Shown: positions 47,040 to 55,281, numbered from the stretch's first letter. The stretch: 64,000 nt of DNA from Pseudomonas sp. SJZ074 (GCF_007828215.1 NZ_VIUE01000024.1:2830-66829); one strand, 5' to 3'. Program-made: numbers and translations. Notes: generated by a model from the letters alone, not told the origin.

Positions 47040-47654
47040 ATGCAGTCGGTCATGAATCCCAAACACCCCGGCCTGTCGGTGCGGGTCGTCGATGACGGCT
47101 TCGCTGCGTACATATGGGGCAGTGATTTCAGTTTCGAAGTCAGCGCCTACGGCACGGCGCAGATCGGTCGACCCGTGAGCCAATGGCCGGTAACGCCCAT
47201 TGTTCCCTATCAAAAGTGCTATGGCATCGATCCGGAAGAGTTCAGCAGCTTCCACGATGCCCCGGACAGCGAAATCTTCATGGCCTACCTGGACGATCAG
47301 CCGGTGGGGCATCTGGTGATCAGCACCAACTGGAACGGCTTTGCCCACATCGACGAACTGGCGGTGCATGCCCCGGCCCGTCGTCACGGGGTGGCCAAGG
47401 CCCTGCTCGACGTGGCGCAATTCTGGAGCCGCAAGAAAAAATTGCCAGGGATCATGCTGGAAACCCAGAACAACAACCTGGGAGCCTGTCGGCTCTACGA
47501 GCGCTGTGGCTATGTGCTCGGCGGCATCGATCAGTTGCGCTATCGCGGCATCGACCGGCATACCGCTGAAGTGGCGTTGTTCTGGTACCGGTTGTTCGAC
47601 GATCCGCTGGGCATGTCGGTCAATGGCTCAGCAACGCCTCGGCTTGTTCCGTAA
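47040..47654 (+). CDS. GNAT-family N-acetyltransferase
   Basis: 204 aa using the ATG at 47040, preceded by GAGG about 11 bp away; ATGs at 47022 and 47052 are alternatives. The acetyl-CoA-binding motif is HAPARRHGVAKALLDVA and the C-terminal GNAT motif is NNNLGACRLYERCGYVLGG. The acceptor is unknown. The end overlaps the convergent LysR gene by 35 bp. Confidence 0.88.
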   Translation: MQSVMNPKHPGLSVRVVDDGFAAYIWGSDFSFEVSAYGTAQIGRPVSQWPVTPIVPYQKCYGIDPEEFSSFHDAPDSEIFMAYLDDQPVGHLVISTNWNGFAHIDELAVHAPARRHGVAKALLDVAQFWSRKKKLPGIMLETQNNNLGACRLYERCGYVLGGIDQLRYRGIDRHTAEVALFWYRLFDDPLGMSVNGSATPRLVP

Positions 47655-48513
47655 CCAGCTCCAGCAGCGCTTGAAGCGCGGGTGAAGGAGAGGCGGCGGT
47701 CAGGTGCAGGGCGTAGAGGCAGATGGGGATGGCGGGCGACACCGGGCATACGTCCAGCCCGCCATCCTTGGCACCCGAGGCGGTAAAGGGATCGACGACG
47801 GCCAGGCCTTCGCCGGCCTCGACCATGGCGCGCATCATCTGGTGGGTCTGGACGCGAATCTGGATCACCGGCGCCGGGCGCAGCGCTCCGAGTTTATTGT
47901 CGAACGCAGGGCTCAGTGGGTCCTGGCCATCGAGCCCCACCAGCGACTGGCCCGCCAGATCCTGAAGCGAAATGTACTTTTGCCGTGGCTGCAGCCAGCC
48001 GTGGGGGGCCAGCAATTGCAGTTTGCCCTGGGCAATCATCTGGCAATGGATGTCGGGGTGCTCGGGGTCATGCAGGCTCAGGCCCAGGTCGCTGTCGCGC
48101 AGCAGCAGGCTGCGGACGATCTCACGGGTCGGCTGGCTCAGCAGCGTACACGGCGCATCCGGGTAGCGGCGGCGTAGGGCGGCCATGCTGCGGGGCAACA
48201 ATTGCTGGGCCAGTGGCGGGGTGCAGATGATCCGCAGGGGCGGCGCCTGATAGTGTTTCAAACTGCTGGCCAAGCGCTGCACCGGCTCGAGGGCGTCGTA
48301 CACGCCAGTGATGCCGTCGCGCAGTTCAAGGGCTTCTCGAGTAGCCTGCAAGCGTCCGCGAACGCTGGCGAACAACATGAAGCCCAACTGAGCTTCGGCA
48401 TCGCGCAGGGTCGACTCGACTTCAGCCACCGGCAATTGCAGCCATTCGGCCGCGGTGCCTAGGTGGCCAGTCTGCAGCAGCGCCTGGATCACTTCGATGT
48501 GGCGTAGTCGCAT
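47620..48513 (-). CDS. LysR-family transcriptional regulator
   Basis: 297 aa. An N-terminal winged helix (MRLRHIEVIQALLQTGHLGT, VAEVESTLRDAEAQLGFMLF) is followed by a periplasmic-binding-like effector domain (PLRIICTPPLAQQLLPRSMA, VEAGEGLAVVDPFTA). The gene it controls is not obvious: no divergent gene starts within ~470 bp upstream except the small hypothetical on the same strand. It overlaps the GNAT gene tail to tail. Confidence 0.92.
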   Translation of the reverse strand: MRLRHIEVIQALLQTGHLGTAAEWLQLPVAEVESTLRDAEAQLGFMLFASVRGRLQATREALELRDGITGVYDALEPVQRLASSLKHYQAPPLRIICTPPLAQQLLPRSMAALRRRYPDAPCTLLSQPTREIVRSLLLRDSDLGLSLHDPEHPDIHCQMIAQGKLQLLAPHGWLQPRQKYISLQDLAGQSLVGLDGQDPLSPAFDNKLGALRPAPVIQIRVQTHQMMRAMVEAGEGLAVVDPFTASGAKDGGLDVCPVSPAIPICLYALHLTAASPSPALQALLELVTEQAEALLSH

Positions 48514-48591
48514 GCAAGAAGTCCAAGTGCGGCGGGGGAGCCATTCAATGGCTGAATCCTAACCCAAGTCCGGGCATGACTTCTGCTTATG

Positions 48592-48825
48592 TCATAAAGC
48601 TATTTGCGTTTCGGGTTCACGCACCAATTCAATGCCGGACTGCACCAGCAGGAACCTGTCTTCATCGAGCTTGCTGACACGATCACCGATGGCCAGCTTG
48701 TAAGTGGTGACAGGCTCCTTGCCGTTTCCGTCCGGCGACGGGGTCGATTCCTGGAATTCATGCACCGAATAGACGCGACCTTCGGCGTCCCGCGCATGGA
48801 ATTGTCCGACAAGTACTGCTGCCAT
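48592..48825 (-). CDS. Small conserved hypothetical protein
   Basis: 77 aa, MAAVLVGQFHARDAEGRVYS... It is acidic, soluble and rich in beta strands, with no signal or membrane segment. The pattern VYSVHEFQEST then TTYKLAIGDRVSKLDEDRFL looks like a small SH3-like or response-type barrel, but I do not recognise a named family. It has its own upstream region of ~180 bp shared with the divergent FMN reductase. Confidence 0.7.
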   Translation of the reverse strand: MAAVLVGQFHARDAEGRVYSVHEFQESTPSPDGNGKEPVTTYKLAIGDRVSKLDEDRFLLVQSGIELVREPETQIAL

Positions 48826-49008
48826 TGCTTAGAACCTCTGGAAATAGATCACTCGATTTACGGTTCTGTAGACCCAGGTCATGCGCGGTAAGTTTTCCTA
48901 CAAGAAAAAAATAGTCCAGACGGCAGGTTTTCGGTTTTCCGCTGGTCCAATAATCCGCCCGATCATCTATAAATAGAGTCCCCTTTGATCCCTAGCCGAG
49001 AACATCCA

Positions 49009-49566
49009 ATGAGTAATGTCTATACAGTGGCCGTTTTAGTGGGAAGCCTGCGCAAGGCCTCGATCAATCGCAAGTTGGCACTGGCGCTGGCGGATCTGGC
49101 GCCTGCCAACCTGAAGCTGGAGATCGTCGAGATAGGCGACCTGCCGCTCTACAATGAAGACATCGACGTCTCGCCCCCCGCTGCCTATAGCACCTTCCGC
49201 CAGCAGGTGGGCGCAGCCGATGCCTTGCTGTTCGTCACGCCGGAGTACAACCGTTCCGTGCCAGCACCGTTGAAGAACGCCATCGACGTCGGTTCGCGCC
49301 CCTACGGCCAGAGCTGCCTGAGTGGCAAACCCGGTGCGGTGATCAGCGCATCGCCGGGTGCCATCGGCGGTTTTGGCGCCAATCACCATCTGCGCCAGTC
49401 TCTAGTGTTCCTTAATGTGCCGTGCATGCAGCAACCAGAAGGCTACCTGAGCAATGCGGGCACGGCGTTCGATGAAGCGGGTCATGTGTCGGAGTCGGTG
49501 AAGCCGTTCCTGCAGACATTCATCAATGCCTATGGCCAGTGGGTCGAGCAGTACAAAAAGGTCTGA
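49009..49566 (+). CDS. NADPH-dependent FMN reductase (ChrR/YieF-like)
   Basis: 185 aa from the ATG at 49009. The flavodoxin-like FMN-reductase motifs are present: AVLVGSLRKASINRKLALAL (phosphate loop), FVTPEYNRSVPAPLKNAID, and KPGAVISASPGAIGGFGANH. Relatives reduce quinones, chromate or azo compounds using NADPH and FMN. It is shorter than ArsH and lacks its N-terminal extension, so it is not counted as part of an ars operon. A terminator-like hairpin follows. Confidence 0.92.
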   Translation: MSNVYTVAVLVGSLRKASINRKLALALADLAPANLKLEIVEIGDLPLYNEDIDVSPPAAYSTFRQQVGAADALLFVTPEYNRSVPAPLKNAIDVGSRPYGQSCLSGKPGAVISASPGAIGGFGANHHLRQSLVFLNVPCMQQPEGYLSNAGTAFDEAGHVSESVKPFLQTFINAYGQWVEQYKKV

Positions 49567-49589
49567 TCCGTCCCCACCCATGAGGGATG

Positions 49590-49630
49590 CCCGTGGCGAG
49601 GGGCGCTTGTTTCCTCGTTACGGGTTTTTT
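49590..49630 (+). terminator. Terminator-like hairpin after the FMN reductase
   Basis: CCCGTGGCGAGG (49590-49601) pairs imperfectly with CCTCGTTACGGG (49613-49624), directly followed by six T. The arms derive from the GTGGCGAGGGG repeat family. Confidence 0.75.
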
Positions 49631-49675
49631 ATATATCGATTTAGATCCCCACTCTACTGTCAGCTCTGACAGTAG
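49613..49675. repeat. Left copy of a flanking direct repeat, with a perfect 22-bp palindrome
   Basis: The block reads as repeat arm, T-rich TATATATCG, ATCCCC, then the palindrome CTACTGTCAG-CT-CTGACAGTAG at 49654-49675. A second copy lies at 52813-52873, on the other side of the 970-aa gene. Confidence 0.85.
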
Positions 49676-49766
49676 ACGCTCTTATCCCAACGCGTCCTAA
49701 TGACCTCACGTTCACTGCGCCTCTACTGTTTTATTGGCAGCCCTTCAAGCGTCGAGGTGTTTTCCC

Positions 49767-52679
49767 ATGAAAAAGCGATTTCCTCCGCGTTATGTGCCCG
49801 ACAACAACCCTCTGAGCCTTGATCCCCCTTGGCTCCCCGGCTGGACGATTCCCGTCGAGAACTATGATGCCGGTATCCCGGCTCGGCTGGCGGAAGGCGG
49901 TTTGCTCTGCGTCGTCGATCCCTGGACATCGATGGAAGTGGGCGACACCTTCAAGTTCTACTGGAATGACACGGCCACCCCCGTCTGGAGTACCACGATC
50001 GATCTGGCGCAAAAGGACCAGCAACTGACTTTCCGTATCGATGAGGGGCACATCGTCAGGGGCGATGCTTTTCCGGTGTTCTACAGTGTGCTGCGCGTCG
50101 GTGGGAGCATTCCCATAGAGTCGCAGCCGCAGTGGAAACTGTTGGTCAAACTCGACCCGCCCGGCGGTTTCGATGAGGACCAAGGCACGCCGGGCCACTC
50201 GGGTTTACGCTATTCCATACCTCAGGACATCCTTGACAACGGTGTTGGACCGGAAGAGGCCGCGGCCGGCGTGGAGATTACCATCAAGGCTTACGATCAT
50301 ATGCGTCGCAACGACAGGATCAATGTGGCCTGGGGTTCTGAGAATGTCTATCGCAAGGTGCTCGATGGCGAGGAGGGCCAGGACATTATCGTCACTATTC
50401 CCCTTGAAACCATCGAACGAGCCGGTGACAGCGATGGCCTTGCCATCGCTTATCAGGTGGTGGATGAGTGCGGTAATTATCCAGGCGGATACTGGCGCTG
50501 GTCAGCAGTGACCCAGATTCTCGTCGACCTCAACAACGACGGGCTCGATCCGCCGTTGGTGCTGGTCAACGGTTCTCCCGTCGACGAAATTGATCTCGCC
50601 GAGCTGGCCGGGGACCCTGTCATCGTGCGTGTTGCCGCCAACCGCTATGAACATGCCGTGGATGATCTGTTGCGCCTGACCTGGCGCGGCACGGCCGCGG
50701 ACAGTTCTCCGGTGATCGTCGGCCCGCTGGAACAGACGGTGACCACCATTCCTTACTTCTACGACTTCACCATCCCATATGCCGATGTCGCGGCCATCGC
50801 CATGGGCCGTGCCTCGGTGCGTTACGTGCGGGTGCGCAGTGGTGAGGAGGATCAGCCGTCGAAAAGCAAGTCCGTGACCGTGGTCGGTGATGCCCGCCAA
50901 TACCTGGCGCCTGAAATTGTCGAGGCCGTGGGCGGTACGCTGGACCCGGACTTGAATTTCTACACGCTTTCCGTTCCCTATTATCCGGGACGTGTCGCTG
51001 GCGATGAGATCATCATCATTTGCGACGGCCGTACCTCCACCACGCTTCCGACTTACCATGAAGTGATAGCGATCGTGGGCGATGAAGCGGTTGGTGCGCC
51101 GGTATTGGCGAACCTGGAAAAAGAACAGGTCAAACGTCTGGATGGCGGCTCGCTCACGGTGTACTACAGCGTGAACGGTCAGCCCGAGTCAGAGTCCTTG
51201 ATCTTGACGGTGGGTGCGGCCGCGCCGTCGCTGCCGATCCCTACGGTGGTGGAAGCGCCCAATGACGTGCTGAACCCGGACGACGTCAACCCCGCCATCG
51301 GCGCCAACGTCATCGCCACCTACACCGCGACCCTGCCCGAGGATGTCGTCGTGCTGCGCTGGCGCGGCTCGTCGAGCAATGCCCCGGACCAGTCGAGAAC
51401 CTTGACGGGCAACACGGCGGGCAAGGTGGTGCCCTTTACCGTGCCGTTCAGGTACGTCACTGAAAACCTCAACGGCACCGTGGATGTCAGCTACTCCGTC
51501 ACCCGGGGCACTACCTTGCTGGGTAATTCCATCGTCCGACACCTGACGGTCGGTTCGGCCCTGGAACTGACGGCCCCCTCGGTGAAAGAAGCCAACGGTG
51601 CCACCCTGAACCCGGTCAATGCCAGGGACACGCTGACGGTCGTGGTGCCGACCAATGCCGCGCTGCTGCCTGACGACAAACTGAAAGTCACCTGGACCGG
51701 TGCTCCGGGCACGCCCGCCGAAGGTTCCTACACCTCGGACGAATGGCCGGTCAGGGACGGTTGGGAAGTGCCGATCGACAACCGCGTAGTGGCGTTTAGC
51801 TTGGGCAAGGCGGTGACCGTCACCTATACGGTGATCCAGGCTGGCGTGGAGTCGCCTCCCTCGGATACGTTTACATTGAATGTGCAAGCGATGCCCGTGG
51901 CCAGCCTGGCGATGCCGCTGATTCTGGAGGCGGCCCAGGGGGGGATCGGTAATGAGTTGGACCTGGGTAGCTTCACGGGGGATGCCCGAGTCACGGCGGC
52001 ACCCTGGCCGCTGATTGCCGCTGGCCAGCGGGTCTGGCTGCGTTGTGAGGGCACTGCCAGTGATGGCTCGGACCAGACGATTACGCTTGCCACCGGCACT
52101 GAGGTTGATTCGAGCGAAGTGACTGCGGGGCTGTCGAGGTCCATCCCGCGCGCTGAACTTGAAAAATTGCTTGATGGCTCCGAGCTGAAGGTTGTGCTGG
52201 AGGTTACCTTCAACCGCAGTACCAGCGAGAGCGAGGCGGTGGTCTTCCCGTTGCGTATCTATGCCTTGGCCAATCAAGCTCCTTTCGAACACTACACTCC
52301 CTTTACGAATGGGGACATGAATGGCTGGCTATCTGGCGGAATCGTTGCGATCAGACAGGAGGCCGGTAATTACTACTGCCGGCTTGGATCTGCAGCTACA
52401 CAGCTGTCAACTATACAAAGGAACATAGAAGGGTTGCGTCCCGGAGCCAGGTATGAGTTCAGTCTGCTCGCTCGTAGGGGGGCTGGGCATGAGGGGCTGT
52501 TAAAATTTAGGGTGGCCGGGCATTTACATGAGCCCAGCGGGCTCACTTCTATTTGGAGACCGTTCTCAATTACTTTTGAACCGACCCACGAAACGGTGCA
52601 GATAGAAATTTTTAATGGAAAACAGCAAGCGGAAAACCAAGTGACTGAAGTCGACGACATCCGCATTCGTTCGCTTTGA
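49767..52679 (+). CDS. Large Ig-like repeat protein with C-terminal carbohydrate-binding-like module
   Basis: 970 aa from the ATG at 49767. No signal peptide or membrane helix is visible despite the basic start MKKRFPPRYV. The body is about seven diverged beta-sandwich repeats of ~112-122 aa, each with an aromatic-rich strand motif: FKFYWND ~63, INVAWGSE ~185, LTWRGT ~303, IICDGRT ~416, LRWRGSS ~528, KVTWTGA ~639, WLRCEGT ~756. Several repeats open with a P-x-V-x-E-A-x-G/N-x-x-L-x-P spacer. Residues ~850-970 form a different module (NGDMNGWLSGG, LRPGARYEFSLLARRG) like CBM-type jelly rolls, and its DNA is more AT-rich with rarer codons. Role unknown; binding or adhesion, or cargo of a non-Sec exporter, is inference. 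Confidence 0.8.
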   Translation: MKKRFPPRYVPDNNPLSLDPPWLPGWTIPVENYDAGIPARLAEGGLLCVVDPWTSMEVGDTFKFYWNDTATPVWSTTIDLAQKDQQLTFRIDEGHIVRGDAFPVFYSVLRVGGSIPIESQPQWKLLVKLDPPGGFDEDQGTPGHSGLRYSIPQDILDNGVGPEEAAAGVEITIKAYDHMRRNDRINVAWGSENVYRKVLDGEEGQDIIVTIPLETIERAGDSDGLAIAYQVVDECGNYPGGYWRWSAVTQILVDLNNDGLDPPLVLVNGSPVDEIDLAELAGDPVIVRVAANRYEHAVDDLLRLTWRGTAADSSPVIVGPLEQTVTTIPYFYDFTIPYADVAAIAMGRASVRYVRVRSGEEDQPSKSKSVTVVGDARQYLAPEIVEAVGGTLDPDLNFYTLSVPYYPGRVAGDEIIIICDGRTSTTLPTYHEVIAIVGDEAVGAPVLANLEKEQVKRLDGGSLTVYYSVNGQPESESLILTVGAAAPSLPIPTVVEAPNDVLNPDDVNPAIGANVIATYTATLPEDVVVLRWRGSSSNAPDQSRTLTGNTAGKVVPFTVPFRYVTENLNGTVDVSYSVTRGTTLLGNSIVRHLTVGSALELTAPSVKEANGATLNPVNARDTLTVVVPTNAALLPDDKLKVTWTGAPGTPAEGSYTSDEWPVRDGWEVPIDNRVVAFSLGKAVTVTYTVIQAGVESPPSDTFTLNVQAMPVASLAMPLILEAAQGGIGNELDLGSFTGDARVTAAPWPLIAAGQRVWLRCEGTASDGSDQTITLATGTEVDSSEVTAGLSRSIPRAELEKLLDGSELKVVLEVTFNRSTSESEAVVFPLRIYALANQAPFEHYTPFTNGDMNGWLSGGIVAIRQEAGNYYCRLGSAATQLSTIQRNIEGLRPGARYEFSLLARRGAGHEGLLKFRVAGHLHEPSGLTSIWRPFSITFEPTHETVQIEIFNGKQQAENQVTEVDDIRIRSL

Positions 52680-52730
52680 CAGCGGATCAGACAAGTAATT
52701 GATCCACGCCAGATGGCACCTTCCACCTCT

Positions 52731-52823
52731 CCGTGGCGAGGGGGCTTGCTCCCGTTGGACTGCGCAGCAGGCCCCTTTGGCGGTCGCTGCGCAACCGAGC
52801 GGGAGCAAGCTCCCTCGCCACGG
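52731..52823. repeat. Diverged composite palindrome of the GTGGCGAGGG family
   Basis: CCGTGGCGAGGGGGCTTGCT at 52731 is mirrored by AGCAAGCTCCCTCGCCACGG ending at 52823. Between the arms is a CTGCGCAGCAGG / GCTGCGCAACC segment able to form inner hairpins. The arms mix motifs of both palindrome families (GGGGGCTTGCTCCC). Confidence 0.8.
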
Positions 52824-52873
52824 GCTTTATATATCGCTTCAAATCCCCGCTCTACTGTCAGCTCTGACAGTAG
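52813..52873. repeat. Right copy of the flanking direct repeat, with the same 22-bp palindrome
   Basis: It matches 49613-49675 with about ten differences: CCTCGCCACGGG, TTTATATATCG, AATCCCC, then CTACTGTCAG-CT-CTGACAGTAG at 52852-52873. The palindrome is identical in both copies. Confidence 0.85.
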
Positions 52874-53045
52874 GAGGAAAGGGGACGCATTTATTTCGAG
52901 AATGAAAGTTCCTGCGTAGGACGTAGCCGCTCCCAGGCTACACCGCCTTGCGCCATTGCCTACAACTGCGCCAGAATCCGCCGGCTTGTGCGCCTGGGGG
53001 GCGGGTTCTATCGTTTGCGGGTCGCTGATTGATCAGTGATCGGGT

Positions 53046-53201
53046 TTGGTAGCCCGGGCTTTGGGTGCATAGCGTCATCTTCTGCAAGCGCAGCCATGCG
53101 CTTCGCCTTTTGGTGGCCATGCGCAGGGCCTTTTCGGAGGCGCCGGCTCCGATGCCCGGTCTACCAACCTTCGTATGGCCACCGCCCAATTCGTTTGGTA
53201 G
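53046..53201 (+). promoter_or_regulatory. Possible structured leader upstream of the DUF6124 gene
   Basis: TGGTAGCCCGGGC (53047-53059) is complementary, with one mismatch, to GCCCGGTCTACCA (53154-53166). A perfect hairpin AAGCGCA-GCCA-TGCGCTT lies at 53086-53103. A third segment TTGGTAG (53195-53201) could compete for CTACCAA (53161-53167). The block ends 44 bp before the DUF6124 ATG. Two alternative pairings of the same strand suggest a switching RNA, but this is inference. The rest of 52874-53245 shows no gene. Confidence 0.45.
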
Positions 53202-53245
53202 CGAGAGGGTGATGGCTCCTTTTCAGAATGCATCGGAGTTTCATC

Positions 53246-53575
53246 ATGTTCAAACCAACACCCAATCCACCAGACACCGATCCAAACCCCGCCGACTTCG
53301 ACAAAGCCGCCAAACGAGCCCTCGACTTCTACCTAAAACCTGAATCCGACCCGAATCCACCGCCAGGCCAGCTCTTCACCGTTGTGAATGGCGTCGACAC
53401 CGAGTGCCTGCTCGCCAACCTTAGTGAAACCCTGGCCTCTGCCGACGCGATGATCAGCGACCTGGCCTTCGAGCTGGATGGTTCGCGACGACATGTAGCA
53501 TTGGGCATTCAGCAGTTGATCGAGTTGGGCGGATTGCTGGCCAACCGGGCGCTGGATAACGGCGATCCGCGCTAA
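53246..53575 (+). CDS. DUF6124 family small protein
   Basis: 109 aa from the ATG at 53246. A Pro/Asp/Asn-rich N-terminus (MFKPTPNPPDTDPNPADFDK) leads to KAAKRALDFYLKP and a helical C-terminal half (ECLLANLSETLASADAMISD, VALGIQQLIELGGLLANRAL). This matches a small Pseudomonas-restricted family, usually present in several copies per genome and of unknown function. It has no signal peptide. An unusually long, possibly structured leader precedes it. Confidence 0.8.
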   Translation: MFKPTPNPPDTDPNPADFDKAAKRALDFYLKPESDPNPPPGQLFTVVNGVDTECLLANLSETLASADAMISDLAFELDGSRRHVALGIQQLIELGGLLANRALDNGDPR

Positions 53576-53590
53576 CTTGCCAGGCATCAA

Positions 53591-53624
53591 CCTGTGGCGA
53601 GGGGATAAATCCCCTCGCCACAGG
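53591..53624. repeat. Minimal GTGGCGAGGGG-family hairpin
   Basis: A perfect palindrome, CCTGTGGCGAGGGG, ATAAAT, CCCCTCGCCACAGG, lies 15 bp after the DUF6124 gene. A partial second copy (CCCCTCACCACGGGG) is near 53651. Confidence 0.85.
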
Positions 53625-53747
53625 GGGCGCTTTGAACTGGTCAAGTAATCCCCTCACCACGGGGGGCGTGCAATGCCAATCCATTACTTTACTGGATATT
53701 CGGGTTTCCCTATATTCGCCCTTCGCTTGCCCAGACTTTTTGCCGTC

Positions 53748-53985
53748 ATGTCCAGTCCCCACAATTCCGTCGATGTCTTCAAGGCTCTGGCCGACGACAG
53801 CCGCACCCGCACCCGCACCCGCATTGCGCTGTTGGTGGCCCGCGAGGAAGAATGTGCGTCTATGCACTCACTGCGGCGCTGGACCTGAGCCAGCCGAACA
53901 TCTCCAGGCACCTGGCAGTTGCGTCACGCCAACTGGATCGGTGGCCGACGCTTTTTATCAATCCCTCTTTCCAAGGCTGTAGCGC
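53748..53985 (+). pseudogene. arsR: Decayed ArsR-family arsenic regulator
   Basis: From the ATG at 53748 the frame reads MSSPHNSVDVFKALADDSRT, a normal ArsR start. It then shows an expanded six-base repeat (CGCACC units giving RTRTRTR), and after EEEC shifts frame and stops at TGA (53886-53888). The missing sequence continues one frame over as CVYALTAALDLSQPNISRHL, the ArsR recognition helix, then degenerates. The usual ~50-residue C-terminus is absent. A one-base loss near 53850 plus a 3' deletion explains this. The remnant ends where arsB begins. Confidence 0.8.
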
Positions 53986-55269
53986 ATGCTTGTCGCGTCA
54001 TTGATTTTCCTGCTGACCATAACCCTGGTGATCTGGCAACCCAAAGGGCTCGGCGTCGGCTGGAGCGCGACGTTCGGCGCGCTGCTGGCGTTGTTGAGCG
54101 GGGTGGTGCAGATCTCCGACATCCCGTTGGTGTGGCAGATCATCTGGAATGCCACCGGTACCTTCGTCGCGCTGATCATCATCAGCCTGTTGCTGGATGA
54201 AGCGGGGTTCTTCGCCTGGGCGGCCCTGCATGTGGCTCGCTGGGGGCGGGGCAGCGGGCGCAAGCTGTTTGCCTACATGGTGCTGCTCGGTGCCCTGGTG
54301 TCGGCGTTGTTCGCCAATGACGGCGCGGCGCTGATCCTCACGCCTATCGTGATTTCCATGCTGCTGGCCCTGCGTTTTTCCCCGGCGGCGACCCTGGCGT
54401 TCGTGATGGGGGCCGGTTTCATTGCCGACACCGCGAGCCTGCCGCTGGTGGTGTCGAACCTGGTGAATATCGTCTCGGCGGACTTCTTCGGCATCGGTTT
54501 CAACCGCTACGCGGCGGTGATGGTGCCGGTGAACCTGGTGGCGGTGGCGGCCAGTCTGGCGATCCTGATGTGGTTTTTCCGCCACGATATCCCCCGTGAC
54601 TACGACCCGCATCAACTGGACGATCCGGCCAGTGCCATCCACGACAGCGCCACGTTCTATGCCGGTTGGGCCGTGCTGGTGATTCTGTTGTTGGGGTGCT
54701 TTGCCCTGGAGCCCCTGGGCATTCCCATCAGCGCCATTTCGGCCGTTTGCGCCGCGTTGCTGCTGGCCGTCGCCGCGCGCGGTCACAAGATCTCCACCCG
54801 CAAGGCCATGAAGGAAGCGCCGTGGCAGATCGTGATTTTTTCCCTGGGCATGTACCTGGTGGTCTATGGCCTGCGCAACGCGGGGCTGACTGACTACTTG
54901 GCCGGGTGGCTCGACGCTTTCGCCGGTTATGGCGTGTGGGGCGCGGCCATGGGCACTGGGGTGTTGACGGCGTTGCTCTCGTCGGTCATGAACAACCTGC
55001 CGACGGTGCTGGTCGGTGCGTTGTCCATCGATGCCAGCCATGCCACTGGTGCCGTGAAGGAAGCGATGGTCTACGCCAATGTCATCGGCAGCGACCTGGG
55101 GCCGAAAATTACACCCATCGGCAGCCTGGCGACCTTGCTTTGGTTGCATGTATTGGAGCGCAAGAATATTCAGATCGGCTGGGGGTATTACTTCAAGGTT
55201 GGGATTGTGTTGACGGTGCCGGTGTTGCTGGTGACGTTGGCGGCGCTGGCGTTGCGCTTGTCCTTTTAA
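53986..55269 (+). CDS. arsB: Arsenite efflux pump ArsB
   Basis: 427 aa, about eleven to twelve hydrophobic helices, full length, starting MLVASLIFLLTITLVIWQPK. Typical ArsB segments include ALFANDGAALILTPIV, FIADTASLPLVVSNLVNIVS and SVMNNLPTVLVGAL. It extrudes arsenite/antimonite, alone or with an ArsA ATPase. No arsC, arsH or arsA is adjacent, and the upstream arsR is broken, so its expression may be constitutive or silent. Confidence 0.95.
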   Translation: MLVASLIFLLTITLVIWQPKGLGVGWSATFGALLALLSGVVQISDIPLVWQIIWNATGTFVALIIISLLLDEAGFFAWAALHVARWGRGSGRKLFAYMVLLGALVSALFANDGAALILTPIVISMLLALRFSPAATLAFVMGAGFIADTASLPLVVSNLVNIVSADFFGIGFNRYAAVMVPVNLVAVAASLAILMWFFRHDIPRDYDPHQLDDPASAIHDSATFYAGWAVLVILLLGCFALEPLGIPISAISAVCAALLLAVAARGHKISTRKAMKEAPWQIVIFSLGMYLVVYGLRNAGLTDYLAGWLDAFAGYGVWGAAMGTGVLTALLSSVMNNLPTVLVGALSIDASHATGAVKEAMVYANVIGSDLGPKITPIGSLATLLWLHVLERKNIQIGWGYYFKVGIVLTVPVLLVTLAALALRLSF

Positions 55270-55281
55270 ACTGTGGTGACC

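Noticed and set aside
49009..49566. ArsH belonging to the arsB locus
   Set aside because: The protein is shorter than ArsH, lacks its N-terminal extension, and lies 4.4 kb from arsB across a terminator-like hairpin.
52874..52905. Transposon end suggested by GGGGACGCATTTATTT
   Set aside because: Only one copy, with no matching terminal repeat and no transposase; too little to call.
53065..53343. 92-codon open frame across the DUF6124 leader
   Set aside because: It overlaps the DUF6124 start in another frame, has no ribosome-binding site, and the region is better explained as a leader with complementary segments.
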